Assembly: GCF_017744135.1 (NCBI RefSeq) | Contig: NZ_JAGHQU010000013.1 | Coordinates: 26,171 to 90,170 of the forward strand | Origin: Endozoicomonas sp. G2_2 | GTDB lineage: Bacteria; Pseudomonadota; Gammaproteobacteria; Nevskiales; Salinisphaeraceae | Reading direction: 5' to 3' | Length of the DNA stretch: 64,000 bases | In this document: in pieces, positions 8,372 through 17,661 of the stretch | How positions within the stretch are numbered: the first letter of the stretch is position 1 | How the letters are laid out: each line of letters begins with the position of its first letter | The notes under the pieces: model-generated | Databases searched by the model: none | What the model was told of the DNA's origin: nothing | The model's input: the letters and a program-made list of their open reading frames with translations, nothing else | Translations under genes and position numbers: made by a program

Positions 8372-9447
8372 ACAACGGGCAGACGATAACGTTCATCATC
8401 GCCGGCCCGCTCGACCAGCCCACCGGCGGTTATCGCTACGACGCCCGCATCATCGCCGGACTACGCGCACACGGCTGGAGAGTCGCGGTGGTTGAACTGC
8501 CCGGCCGGTTCCCGCTGGCGGACGACGAGGCCGCCCGCGCGCTCGAGCGCACGTTATCGGGCTGCGAAGCCGGATCGCGCGTCGTCATCGACGGCCTCGC
8601 CGGCGGCGGTCTGCCGGATGTCGTCGGTCGCCACGCCGCACGACTTTCGATCACCGCGCTGGTGCATCACCCGCTCTGCGACGAGACCGGACTCGACATC
8701 GAAACGGCCGATGCGCTGCGCGCACGCGAAACCGAGACGCTGTCGCATGCGGCGTGCATCATCGCCACCAGCCGTTTTACCCGCGAACGCCTGCATGAGC
8801 TCGGCCTCACCACAAACGACGCCGTGGTGATCGAACCCGGCGTTGAAGATCCGCCCCGCGCCAAAGCGCGACGCCGCACACCCAGCGCCGGCACGCCCCG
8901 GCGACTGCTGTGCGTGGCCACACTCATTCCGCGCAAGGGACACGCGATCCTCGTCGAGGCGCTCGCCCGGATTGCGGACCTGGACTGGCAGTGCGCCTTT
9001 GTCGGCGCCACCGATCGCGATCCCGAACACACCGCCGTGATCGAAACCGCGATTTCCAAGGCCGGCCTTTCGGATCGCGTCACGCTCCACGGCGCGGTCG
9101 ACGAATCGCGGCTGGACGCACACTATGCGGACGCCGACCTGTTCGTGCTGGCGTCCCACTACGAGGGCTACGGCATGGTGATCACCGAGGCGATCGCGCA
9201 CGCACTGCCGGTCGTCACGACCACCGGCGGTGCGCTTGCCCATACCTTGCCGGCCGGCGCCGGCCGCGCAACGCCGCCGGGCGACGCGGACGCATTCGCC
9301 ACCGCGCTGCGTACGATCATGACCGATCGCAGCGCGTACACGGCCGCACGCCAGGCGGCACAGACGGCCGGCGCGCGGCTGGGCGACTGGCCCGAGGCCG
9401 CACGGGCCTTCGCAGCGGCACTCCAGACATCGGGGCAACGAACATGA
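8368..9447 (+). CDS. Family-4 (GT-B) glycosyltransferase
   Basis: A 359-residue retaining-type GT-B glycosyltransferase. It has an N-terminal FIIAGPLDQPTGGYRYD glycine-rich loop, LIPRKGH (the usual hinge/donor motif) near residue 195, and the EX7E donor-sugar signature EGYGMVITE near residue 266. The start is an unusual TTG at 8368 overlapping the stop of the pterin-synthase-like gene (TTGA). Longer in-frame extensions run through that gene. Acceptor and donor are unknown; the neighbours suggest a small heterocycle rather than a cell-wall polymer. Confidence 0.83.
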   Translation: MNNGQTITFIIAGPLDQPTGGYRYDARIIAGLRAHGWRVAVVELPGRFPLADDEAARALERTLSGCEAGSRVVIDGLAGGGLPDVVGRHAARLSITALVHHPLCDETGLDIETADALRARETETLSHAACIIATSRFTRERLHELGLTTNDAVVIEPGVEDPPRAKARRRTPSAGTPRRLLCVATLIPRKGHAILVEALARIADLDWQCAFVGATDRDPEHTAVIETAISKAGLSDRVTLHGAVDESRLDAHYADADLFVLASHYEGYGMVITEAIAHALPVVTTTGGALAHTLPAGAGRATPPGDADAFATALRTIMTDRSAYTAARQAAQTAGARLGDWPEAARAFAAALQTSGQRT

Positions 9448-10280
9448 GCGCGCACGCCTATTTCGCCGGCGACTGGCTCGCCTTGCGCGAACCGCTCGAC
9501 CACGCCAGCCGCGACGCGTCACTGACGACGCGCGCCGCCCGCGCGCTCGACGCCGGGCCCGTCGCCGAGAAGACGATCGTGGATCTGGGCTGTGGCAGCG
9601 GCTCGAACCTGCGCTACCTCGCCCCGCGGCTACCCGGTCCGCAGCGCTGGCATCTGCTCGATCACGACCGAACGCTTCTCGACGCCGCGAGCGCCGACAA
9701 CTGCCGCGACCGCGACGGCAGGCGGCCGACAATCGAGACGCATGAGACGAATCTCGCCGATACGGCCTGGCATACGCTGCTCGACGACGCCGATCTGGTG
9801 ACCGCATCCGCGCTGTTCGATCTGGTTACCGCAGACTGGGTCGGCAGCCTGGCAGACGCCTGCGCACAGCGACGTCTTCCTGCCCTGTTCGTGCTGAGCG
9901 TGGATGGCGCCATCGATCTGCAGCCAAGCGACCCCGAGGATCCACGGGTACTCGCACGCCTGCAGGCGCATCAGGCCCGCGACAAGAGCTTTGGCGCGGC
10001 CCTCGGCACGGACGCGCCCCGGGTCATCAGGCTGGCGTTTTCGCGGGCCGGCTACACGGTACATGCGGCCGATGCGGTCTGGGTTATCGACGACGCGGCG
10101 CAGACCGCGGTCGCAACAGCACTCGTTACCGGCTGGCGCGACGCGGCGATCGAACAGTCGCCGTCGGAGGGTGACCGCATCTCGCAATGGGCCGAACGCC
10201 GCTGTCGGCAGCTGCGGGCGGGCGAACTGCGAATCGCCGTCGGCCATCAGGATCTGTTCGCCATGCCGGGAACCCGCTGA
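9444..10280 (+). CDS. Class I SAM-dependent methyltransferase
   Basis: A 278-residue Rossmann methyltransferase with VDLGCGSGSNLRYL (motif I) near residue 46, LLDHD at the end of strand 2 and DLVTASALFDLV for motif IV. It overlaps the glycosyltransferase by ATGA and is the last gene of the four-gene run. The substrate is unknown; small-molecule modification in the same pathway is the natural inference. Confidence 0.82.
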   Translation: MSAHAYFAGDWLALREPLDHASRDASLTTRAARALDAGPVAEKTIVDLGCGSGSNLRYLAPRLPGPQRWHLLDHDRTLLDAASADNCRDRDGRRPTIETHETNLADTAWHTLLDDADLVTASALFDLVTADWVGSLADACAQRRLPALFVLSVDGAIDLQPSDPEDPRVLARLQAHQARDKSFGAALGTDAPRVIRLAFSRAGYTVHAADAVWVIDDAAQTAVATALVTGWRDAAIEQSPSEGDRISQWAERRCRQLRAGELRIAVGHQDLFAMPGTR

Positions 10281-10301
10281 CGCCGGTCGCCGCGGGCATC
10301 G

Positions 10302-11135
10302 CTAGTCGCGCAGATCGAGGTCGAAGAACATGTCCGCGCCCATGGGCTGGCTGCGACACGGCGGCCGGAGCGCGCTGTCGAGGCGCGCGATCGGCGCCAG
10401 CGACACGGCCGGACGCCCCGAACCGATGATCAGCGGCGCGACGACCACATGCAGGCGATCCAGCAGCCCGGCCTGGAGAAAACGCGAGATCGTCACACCG
10501 CCGCCCTCGATCAACACCCGCGTGAGGCCACGCTCGGCCAGGCAGTCCAGAATCGATTGGGGCGACACGCCGTCTTCGCCCACGTCGATGCCGACACATT
10601 CGACACCCCGGCCGATCGCCGCATGCGGGTGGCCCACCAGATGCAACGTCGGCGCCGCACCGTCGCGAAACACCTTGCACGCGCCGCTCACGCGTGCGCG
10701 GGGGTCGAGCACCACGCGAACGGGATTGCTACCCTCGGCGTGACGCACGGTCAGCTGTGGATCGTCGGCTGCCACCGTACCGGCACCCACCACCACGGCA
10801 TCCACCAGCGCGCGCAGACGATGCAGATGCACGCGGCTGGCTTCGCCGGTCACATAGTGCGAGTGGCCGCTCTCGGTTGCGATGCGCCCGTCCAGGCTCT
10901 GGCCGATCTGGGCGATCACGAACCGCGAGCCGCCGAACGCCACCGGCAGCAACGCGTCCAGAAGCGCCGCCGCCGCGGGTGTCACCTCGGCCTCGCTGTA
11001 CCAGCGAAACTGCGCATCCAGGTGCAGTTCCGGGGCGTGGTCGGCAGCAGCCGCGAGTACCGCCGGCAGGGCCGGCAAGCGCCTGCGTGCATCCTGAATC
11101 AATTGCCAGGCGTAGCTTTCGTCGATCACAGCCAT
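10302..11135 (-). CDS. RibD C-terminal-type pyrimidine reductase (stand-alone)
   Basis: About 277 residues matching the reductase half of RibD (dihydrofolate-reductase fold): IAQIGQSLDGRIA, VDAVVVGAGTVAADDPQLT, ARVSGACKVF and LIEGGGVTISRFLQ. The deaminase half is absent. In riboflavin synthesis this domain reduces the ribosyl side chain with NADPH. Here it lies beside a divergent GTP cyclohydrolase II and probably acts on that enzyme's product. The ATG at 11135 has a GGGAG site; the frame stays open further upstream. It converges on the methyltransferase with a 21-bp gap. Confidence 0.85.
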   Translation of the reverse strand: MAVIDESYAWQLIQDARRRLPALPAVLAAAADHAPELHLDAQFRWYSEAEVTPAAAALLDALLPVAFGGSRFVIAQIGQSLDGRIATESGHSHYVTGEASRVHLHRLRALVDAVVVGAGTVAADDPQLTVRHAEGSNPVRVVLDPRARVSGACKVFRDGAAPTLHLVGHPHAAIGRGVECVGIDVGEDGVSPQSILDCLAERGLTRVLIEGGGVTISRFLQAGLLDRLHVVVAPLIIGSGRPAVSLAPIARLDSALRPPCRSQPMGADMFFDLDLRD

Positions 11136-11300
11136 GCGTCTCCCGCCGCTTGCATAGACAATCCGATGCGGCGGGCGTCGCCGCGCGGCAGGCAACTCTA
11201 GGATAATGCCGCGCGCCACGCGAACCGACGCAGGCCCGCACCGACGTATAGACGCGTTGGCGCTTGATTTGAAAGCAACTGGTCCATACCGAGAGTAAGC

Positions 11301-12437
11301 ATGCGACAGGTGGAACGTTCGATCTTCGATTTACGGCGCGGCCTGCCGGTCCTCGTCCGCGACGCCCGGGACGACAGCGCGCGAGCGACACTGGTCGCCC
11401 CCCTCGAAGGGATGAACGACGACGCCCTCGCCCGTCTGGCCGAACACGCCGGCAACGATTGTGCGCTGGCCCTGACCCGCCACCGCCTGGCACTGCTCGG
11501 CATCGAGGTCGACGACGAAGCGGCCTGTCTGCCGCTCACCACCGCGGACAGCGCCGCCTCGGTGATCGAATGGGCCTGTGCCCGACAGCCGTCCGCCGCG
11601 CCTGCACGCGATACGCGCGAGATCACGGACAACGATGCCGCCGCCCTTACCCTCATGCGCCGCGGGCTGCTCATACCGGCCGCGATCACGGTACCGGTCG
11701 CGCCCGAGCGCATGGCGACCGTCGAAGCACGCATCGCGGACGGCAGTCTGCTCGCGCTCGATACCCGCTCGATCGCGAATTACGAACAGAACGCACCCCG
11801 TTTCCTGCGCCGGATCAGCGCGGCCGACGTGCCCCTGGCCGGCTCCGAACAGTCGCGCTTCGTGCTCTTTCGCGAGGCGGACGGCATGCGCGAGCATGTG
11901 GCCATCGTGATCGGCGAGCCCGAGGAATGGGCCGACGCGGTGCCGGTACGGCTGCACTCGGCCTGTCTCACCGGCGACCTGTTCGGCAGCCTGCGCTGCG
12001 ACTGTGGCGAACAGCTGCGCTCCAGCGTGGCCCGAATCGCCGAAACCGGCGGCGGTGTACTCCTCTACCTGGCCCAGGAAGGACGCGGCATCGGCCTCGC
12101 CAACAAGCTGCGCGCCTACAGCCTGCAGGACGAAGGCCTCGATACGGTCGACGCCGACCACGTGCTCGGCTTCGGCGACGACGAACGCAACTACAACGTC
12201 GCCCTGGAAATGCTCTCGCAACTCGAGATCCGGCGTATCGAGCTGCTGACGAACAACCCCAACAAGATCGACGCCATGAGCCGCGGCGGCGTCACGGTCG
12301 TGCAGCGCAGCGGCGTCTACGGGCGTCTGACGGCACAGAACCGGCGTTATCTCACCGCGAAGGCGGCCAAGGCCGGCCACTGGCTCGACCACGTCCTCGG
12401 GACCGCGCCCGACGACGTGCCCGCCACCGATAATTGA
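11301..12437 (+). CDS. ribA: GTP cyclohydrolase II with degenerate RibB-like N-terminal domain
   Basis: The C-terminal half (residues about 175-370) is a complete GTP cyclohydrolase II. The zinc cysteines are in CLTGD and RCDCG, the LYLAQEGRGIGLANKLRAY block holds the catalytic Tyr, and DDERNYN holds the catalytic Arg. It would convert GTP to a diaminopyrimidine ribosyl phosphate. The first about 150 residues (VLVRDARDDSARATLV, DCALALTRHRLALLGIE) resemble 3,4-dihydroxybutanone-phosphate synthase but lack its acidic catalytic residues. This is probably a pathway-specific paralogue rather than the housekeeping riboflavin enzyme. It is divergent from the reductase. Confidence 0.88.
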   Translation: MRQVERSIFDLRRGLPVLVRDARDDSARATLVAPLEGMNDDALARLAEHAGNDCALALTRHRLALLGIEVDDEAACLPLTTADSAASVIEWACARQPSAAPARDTREITDNDAAALTLMRRGLLIPAAITVPVAPERMATVEARIADGSLLALDTRSIANYEQNAPRFLRRISAADVPLAGSEQSRFVLFREADGMREHVAIVIGEPEEWADAVPVRLHSACLTGDLFGSLRCDCGEQLRSSVARIAETGGGVLLYLAQEGRGIGLANKLRAYSLQDEGLDTVDADHVLGFGDDERNYNVALEMLSQLEIRRIELLTNNPNKIDAMSRGGVTVVQRSGVYGRLTAQNRRYLTAKAAKAGHWLDHVLGTAPDDVPATDN

Positions 12438-12458
12438 CGGGCGCCGGCCCGGTTTCGA

Positions 12459-13283
12459 TCAGCGCGCGCCGAGCGTGTCCAGATCGAACGCCAGCGTTTC
12501 ATCGATGATCACCCGCAGGCGCGCGGCGAAATGCGCGCACAGCGTCGCGCCGTGAGCGGCACTGGCCTCGCGGGCATCGCCGGCCACACCGGCCGGGTGT
12601 AGATCCTGCGCCAGCCAGGCGAACGCGGCATCGCCCTCGGGCAGCAGCGTGGCGCCGTCATCCGCGCGGCGCTGGCCGAGCGGCTCGAACGTCGCGAGCT
12701 TGTCCCGGCGTATCTTTTCGGGCGCGAAGTGCAGCATCAGCGACGTTTCGAGCGCGCCGCCGTGCAGGCCATGCGCCAGCTCGCGCGCCGAAAGCGAATC
12801 CGCGGGCGGCGCGAAACGGAAATAGTTGGCCTTGATCACCAGCAGGCCGTGCGCGGCCCGCAGCTTGAGCGCCGCCATGTCGAGCACGGCCTTGTTGCCG
12901 CCATGGCTGTTGAACAGCAGCAGGCGCCGGATTCCCGCGCGCGCAACGGCCGCGCCGATCGCTTCGATCTGTGCGATCGCCTGCTCGGGCGACAGGCTCA
13001 GCGTGCCCGCGAAGTCCGCGTGCTCCATGCTCGAGCCGATCGCCAGCCCGGGCAGGCGCAGTACCGGCCGCGGCCTCGGCGCGCCGCCGGCGAGTGCCGC
13101 ATCGATCAGCCCGTGGCCGATGTCCACGTCCGTGGATAGCGGCAGATGCGGGCCATGCTGTTCGATCGCGGCGACCGGCAGGATCGCGACCGGATCCGCC
13201 GCGGCCAGCGCCGCCAGTTCCGGGCCGGTCAGATCGGCCCAGGCGGACACGTCGTCACGCCGCTCGTCGTCGCGCCCTGTCAT
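12459..13283 (-). CDS. Creatininase-family amidohydrolase
   Basis: A 274-residue metal-dependent amidase of the creatininase superfamily: IEQHGPHLPLSTDVDIG supplies Glu, His and Asp metal ligands, NSHGGNKAVL the HGGN motif, and HGGALETSLML the later Glu. Archaeal ArfB, a deformylase in riboflavin/F420 synthesis, belongs to this family and acts on the product of a GTP cyclohydrolase, so the ribA-type gene next door is suggestive. It shares an ATGA overlap with the upstream unknown gene, so the two form an operon. It converges on ribA with a 21-bp gap. Confidence 0.83.
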   Translation of the reverse strand: MTGRDDERRDDVSAWADLTGPELAALAAADPVAILPVAAIEQHGPHLPLSTDVDIGHGLIDAALAGGAPRPRPVLRLPGLAIGSSMEHADFAGTLSLSPEQAIAQIEAIGAAVARAGIRRLLLFNSHGGNKAVLDMAALKLRAAHGLLVIKANYFRFAPPADSLSARELAHGLHGGALETSLMLHFAPEKIRRDKLATFEPLGQRRADDGATLLPEGDAAFAWLAQDLHPAGVAGDAREASAAHGATLCAHFAARLRVIIDETLAFDLDTLGAR

Positions 13284-13873
13284 GCCGAGCCCGGATCGTC
13301 GTCCCGCGGCTGGGGATCGCGCTCGAAGCCCAGCCGCGCCTCGAGCGAGGCGCTGTCGCAGCGCATCACGGGCAGCACCGTATCGAAGGCCGCGAGCGTG
13401 AGCGCGGTTTGCGCGCCGTCCGGCTGTGCCAGCGCGTCTGCCAGGCTGGCATCGTCGTCGACCGGCGCGCCGCCGACCTGCAGGCGTTCCAGCACCCAGG
13501 CGAGCGCGGCGCCGTCGATACCGGCCGCACCGTGCGGGGTGTCGAGCACGCCGGCGCCCTGCTCGTCGAGATACAGCGCGCTCGCCTCGCGAATGGGCTG
13601 CCCGGTGTGCGCAATCAGCGTGTCGTCGGCCTCCACGCGCACGACCAGCGGCGTGAATTCGATCGCGATATAGCCGCGCTGCGGGCCGTTCTGGAAGAAC
13701 CAGCGGCCATGCCTGTCCGCGGCGTAATTGCGCGCGATGGTATCGACGATACGCGGATGGCTGATGCGTTCGCCCTGGATCAGCCAGTGACCACGCCGGT
13801 CGAGACCGAGCCAGCCGAACAGCGCGGGCACGTTCGGCCATCGCGCAAGTGCGCGTTGTACCCATTCATCCAT
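13280..13873 (-). CDS. Conserved protein of unknown function (proteobacterial DUF family)
   Basis: A 197-residue soluble protein starting MDEWVQRALARWPNVPALFG. The string GWLGLDRRGHWLIQG and the later RHGRWFFQNGPQRGYI are strongly patterned, and I recognise the family as a conserved proteobacterial unknown, but I cannot name the DUF with certainty. There is no signal peptide or membrane helix. It is translationally coupled to the creatininase-family gene (ATGA). The frame extends upstream to 13963, but the conserved start is at 13873. Confidence 0.7.
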   Translation of the reverse strand: MDEWVQRALARWPNVPALFGWLGLDRRGHWLIQGERISHPRIVDTIARNYAADRHGRWFFQNGPQRGYIAIEFTPLVVRVEADDTLIAHTGQPIREASALYLDEQGAGVLDTPHGAAGIDGAALAWVLERLQVGGAPVDDDASLADALAQPDGAQTALTLAAFDTVLPVMRCDSASLEARLGFERDPQPRDDDPGSA

Positions 13874-14034
13874 CTGAAAGATCGCCGGGATAGAAACTCG
13901 CCCCGATGATAGCGGCAACACGCGCTTTCTTGCGCGTGCCGATGCCGCGCCGCAGCTTTGCACGGCTTGTGCATGGCGGATGGTGTGTCTTCAACGCGCG
14001 CTCGCGCCCGGTAACTGCGGATCCCGGTTCCATC

Positions 14035-15690
14035 ATGGACATCGTGTTCACCAGCCTCGTTCTGCTGTTCGCTGTCGCCCTGTCCGGCGTGCTCATCGGC
14101 CTGTTGCCGCTCGCCGCGCCGAAACCGATGGTCCAGATCGCGATCGGGTCCGCCCTGGCGCTACCGGGTTTCGGCCTGCACGTGTCTCTGGACCCGGATC
14201 TGTTCTTCCTGCTGTTCATTCCGCCGCTTCTGTTCGCGGACGGCTGGCGCATGCCACGCCGCGAATTCCGCCGTCTGGGCGCGCCGATCGTCGCGCTGGC
14301 GCTGGGATTGGTGCTGTTCACGGTGGTATGCGTCGGCTATTTCGTGCACTGGATCATTCCGGGCGTGCCGCTGTCCGTCGGCTTCGCGCTGGGCGCCGTG
14401 CTTTCGCCGACGGACGCCCTCGCGGTCTCGTCGGTCTCGGGCCGCACGGCGATTCCACGCCGGCTCATGCATATCCTCCAGGGCGAAGCGCTGATGAACG
14501 ATGCCTCGGCACTGGTGGCACTACGGTTTGCGATCGCGGCCGCGCTGACCGGCAGTTTCGCCCTCGGCCCGGCCACGATGAGCTTCATCCTCATCGCGTC
14601 CGGCGGACTGCTAGTGGGCATCGCCCTCGGCTGGCTGTTCAGCGGCCTGCGTGGCTATTTGACGCACTGGCGCGCCGACGACCCGGCCAGCCATGTCGCG
14701 CTTCTGATGCTCATTCCCTATGCCGCCTATCTGCTCGCCGATGCGCTCGGCGTATCGGGCATTCTCTCGGCGGTCGCGGCGGGCATGACGCTCAACGGGC
14801 TGAACACCCTCAAGGGCGAGCTGACCACACGCATGCAGGCCAACAATCTCTGGTCGATGCTGGAGTTCGTGTTCAACGGCATGGTGTTCGTGCTGCTCGG
14901 CCTCCAGATGCCGCACATCGTCGCGCGCGCGACCGCCAGCGTCGCCGACATCGCCGGCGGCGAGCTGTGGCATCTGGGCTGGTTCGTGATTGCCATCACC
15001 CTCGTGCTGCTGGCCACGCGATATATCTGGATATGGCTCATGCTCTGGGGCATGCGGTTGCAGGCGCGCTGGCGCGGTGAGCCGGCCCCGCGCCTGAGCA
15101 CACGCGTGATCGCCATCAGCACGCTGGCCGGCGTACGCGGCGCGATCACGCTCGCGGCCGCGCTATCGCTGCCGTTGACGCTGGCCGACGGCAGCCCGTT
15201 TCCTGCCCGCGGGGTGCTGGTCTTCGTTGCGGCCGGCGTGATCCTCGCGTCGCTCGTGATCGCGAGCATCGGCCTGCCCGCGTTGCTTCGCGCGGGGCGC
15301 GATCCCGAAGACGACCCCATGGAACGCGAGGAGCGCGACGCCCGCGCGACCGCGGCCCAGGCGGCCATCCGCGCGCTCGAGGCCCATGAACGCACGCACG
15401 CCGATTCCCGCGAGAGCAGCGACGCACGGCTCTATGCCGATGCCTGCGCGCGCGTGCTGTCGGTTTACCAACCGCGCCTCGACCCGGACAATGCCAGCGA
15501 CGACAGTGCCCGCGTGCGCCGCGCCTTCGAGATCGAAAAACAACTGCGCCTGACCGCACTGCGCGCCGAACGAGAAGAAATCTATCGCCTGCGCAACGCC
15601 CTGCAGATCAACGACGAAACGCTGCGCCGCGTGCTGGCCGATATCGACCTGCTCGAAGCGGCGCTGATCGGCCCGACAGCCCGTCGCTGA
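14035..15690 (+). CDS. CPA1-family Na+/H+ antiporter
   Basis: A 551-residue protein with about 12 membrane helices and a C-terminal cytoplasmic, charged helical tail (from about residue 420). Family signatures are FIPPLLFADGW near residue 62, the ion-site segment LSPTDALAVSS near residue 124, GEALMNDASALVA near residue 150 and GVRGAITLAAALSLPL near residue 363. It would exchange cytoplasmic Na+ for H+, useful in saline habitats. The ATG at 14035 begins the first helix; the frame is open from 13906, but that part is not conserved-looking. Confidence 0.88.
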   Translation: MDIVFTSLVLLFAVALSGVLIGLLPLAAPKPMVQIAIGSALALPGFGLHVSLDPDLFFLLFIPPLLFADGWRMPRREFRRLGAPIVALALGLVLFTVVCVGYFVHWIIPGVPLSVGFALGAVLSPTDALAVSSVSGRTAIPRRLMHILQGEALMNDASALVALRFAIAAALTGSFALGPATMSFILIASGGLLVGIALGWLFSGLRGYLTHWRADDPASHVALLMLIPYAAYLLADALGVSGILSAVAAGMTLNGLNTLKGELTTRMQANNLWSMLEFVFNGMVFVLLGLQMPHIVARATASVADIAGGELWHLGWFVIAITLVLLATRYIWIWLMLWGMRLQARWRGEPAPRLSTRVIAISTLAGVRGAITLAAALSLPLTLADGSPFPARGVLVFVAAGVILASLVIASIGLPALLRAGRDPEDDPMEREERDARATAAQAAIRALEAHERTHADSRESSDARLYADACARVLSVYQPRLDPDNASDDSARVRRAFEIEKQLRLTALRAEREEIYRLRNALQINDETLRRVLADIDLLEAALIGPTARR

Positions 15691-15752
15691 CACGAATCGC
15701 CGCCGAGTCGTCTACAGTCGGGCGCTGGAATTTTCGCCAGACAGCGCAACGC

Positions 15753-16967
15753 ATGTACGACACGATCATCATCGGCGGCGGCATCGTGGGCCTCGCAACG
15801 GCCCGCGAACTGCTGCGCCGACGGCCGGCTGAGCGCGTGCTCATGGTCGAGAAAGAGGCCGAACTCGCCGCCCATCAGACGGGCCACAATTCGGGCGTGA
15901 TCCACGCCGGCGTCTACTATGCGCCGGGATCAATGAAGGCGCGTTTCTGCACCGCGGGCAATGCGGCAACACGCGAATTCTGTGCCGCGCACGATATCCC
16001 GTTCGATATTCGCGGCAAGCTGCTGGTGGCCACCGATCACGGGGAGCGCCCCGGCCTGGCGCGTCTGTTCGAGCGCATCGGAGAGAACGGCATCGAACGG
16101 CAATGGCTGGACCGCGACGCGCTCGCCGAGCGCGAGCCGGCGGTACGCGGTGTTGCGGGCGTTTTCGTGCCGAGCAGCGGCATCGTGGACTACCGCGCCG
16201 TCTGCGCAGCACTCGCCGTCGAGGTCGAGGCCGCGGGCGGCACCATTCGTCGCGGCTGCGCGGTTACCGGTCTGGCGGAATACGCCAGCGAGGTCGTCGT
16301 CGAGACCACGGACGGCAGCTTTCATGCACGCAAGCTCGTGGCCTGCGCCGGGCTGATGGCGGATCGCCTGGTGCGCATGCTCGATATCGAGCCCGACTTC
16401 ATCATCTGCCCGTTTCGCGGCGAGTACTACCGGCTTGCAGCGCATCGCCGCGACATCGTGCGTCACCTGATCTACCCGGTGCCCGACCCGACCATGCCGT
16501 TTCTGGGTGTGCATCTCACGCCGATGATCGACGGCTCGATCACGGTCGGCCCGAACGCGGTGCTAGCCACCGCGCGCGAGGGTTATCGCAAGCGTGATTT
16601 CAATGCCTGCGATCTGGGCGAAATGCTGGCTTTTCCCGGCGTGCGCCGCATGCTCGGCCGCCATGTGCGACCCGGCCTGGTCGAATTGAAGAACGCGCTG
16701 TCCAGGCGCGGCTATCTCGAACAGGTACGCCGCTACTGCCCCGAACTCACGCTGGCCGACCTAGAACCCCATCCGGCCGGTGTGCGCGCCCAGGCCGTGG
16801 CCCGCGACGGCACGCTGATCGGCGATTTCCGTTTCATCGACACGCCGCGCAGTCTGCATGTCTGCAATGCGCCCTCGCCGGCGGCCACTTCGGCGCTGCC
16901 GATCGCCGGCCATATTGTCGATCGGCTGGTCGAGCGCCAGGCCAGGCACGAGATCGTCCAGGCCTGA
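15753..16967 (+). CDS. lhgO: L-2-hydroxyglutarate oxidase/dehydrogenase (LhgO type)
   Basis: A 404-residue FAD-dependent oxidoreductase. The N-terminal dinucleotide site is IIIGGGIVGLATARELL, followed by HQTGHNSGVIHAGVYY, the LhgO signature, and the C-terminal FAD contact VCNAPSPAATSALPIAGHI. It oxidises L-2-hydroxyglutarate to 2-oxoglutarate at the inner membrane, passing electrons to quinone. It stands 62 bp after the antiporter. Confidence 0.92.
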   Translation: MYDTIIIGGGIVGLATARELLRRRPAERVLMVEKEAELAAHQTGHNSGVIHAGVYYAPGSMKARFCTAGNAATREFCAAHDIPFDIRGKLLVATDHGERPGLARLFERIGENGIERQWLDRDALAEREPAVRGVAGVFVPSSGIVDYRAVCAALAVEVEAAGGTIRRGCAVTGLAEYASEVVVETTDGSFHARKLVACAGLMADRLVRMLDIEPDFIICPFRGEYYRLAAHRRDIVRHLIYPVPDPTMPFLGVHLTPMIDGSITVGPNAVLATAREGYRKRDFNACDLGEMLAFPGVRRMLGRHVRPGLVELKNALSRRGYLEQVRRYCPELTLADLEPHPAGVRAQAVARDGTLIGDFRFIDTPRSLHVCNAPSPAATSALPIAGHIVDRLVERQARHEIVQA

Positions 16968-17040
16968 GGGACAGCAATATCCGCGCTAGGATTGGGCCCG
17001 ACTTTCACCGCTCGCCCGCCGCGGCGACTCCAGGAGCCAC

Positions 17041-17661
17041 ATGAGCGACCACGTGCATTTCTACGAACCGCGCAACGGCCACGGCCTGGCGCACAATCCC
17101 TTCAATGCGATCGTGGCCCCACGCCCGATCGGCTGGATTTCATCGCTTGGCCGAGAGGGCACGCGCAATCTCGCGCCATACAGCTTCTTCAACGCCTTCA
17201 ACTACACGCCGCCGATCGTGGGTTTTGCCAGCGTCGGCTACAAGGACAGCGTGGCGAACATCGAAGCCACGGGCGAATTCGCCTGGAACCTCGCCAGCAA
17301 GCCGCTCGCCGAACAGATGAACGCGAGCTGCGAAGCCGTCGACCCCGATGTCGACGAATTCGAACTCGCCGGGCTCACGCCCGAACCGTCACGCGTGATC
17401 GACGTACCGCGTGTGGCCGAGACGCCGGTTTCCTTCGAATGCCGGCTCAGCCAGCTGCTGCGGCTGACCGGCGCCGACGGCAGCGAGACCGACACCTGGC
17501 TGGTGCTCGGCGAAGTGGTGGGCGTGCATATCGCGCGACACCTGCTGGTGGACGGTGTGTATGACACCGCCGCCGGGGAGCCGATCATGCGTGCGGGCGG
17601 CCCGGCCGATTATTTCGCGATTTCGGCGAACAACCTCTTTCGCATGCACCGCCCGGGCTAG
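17041..17661 (+). CDS. Flavin reductase-like, FMN-binding split-barrel protein
   Basis: A 206-residue protein of the flavin reductase/PNPOx-like split-barrel family: IVAPRPIGWISSLG near residue 25, then NLAPYSFFNAFNYTPPIVGF, the usual start of the FMN-binding domain. It probably binds FMN and may reduce flavin with NAD(P)H; the partner is not evident. The TAG stop is shared in a four-base CTAG with the convergent AsmA gene. Confidence 0.85.
   Translation: MSDHVHFYEPRNGHGLAHNPFNAIVAPRPIGWISSLGREGTRNLAPYSFFNAFNYTPPIVGFASVGYKDSVANIEATGEFAWNLASKPLAEQMNASCEAVDPDVDEFELAGLTPEPSRVIDVPRVAETPVSFECRLSQLLRLTGADGSETDTWLVLGEVVGVHIARHLLVDGVYDTAAGEPIMRAGGPADYFAISANNLFRMHRPG

Noticed and set aside
13906..14034. 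N-terminal extension of the CPA1 antiporter
   Set aside because: Basic and poorly patterned sequence before the first membrane helix; the ATG at 14035 fits the family start.
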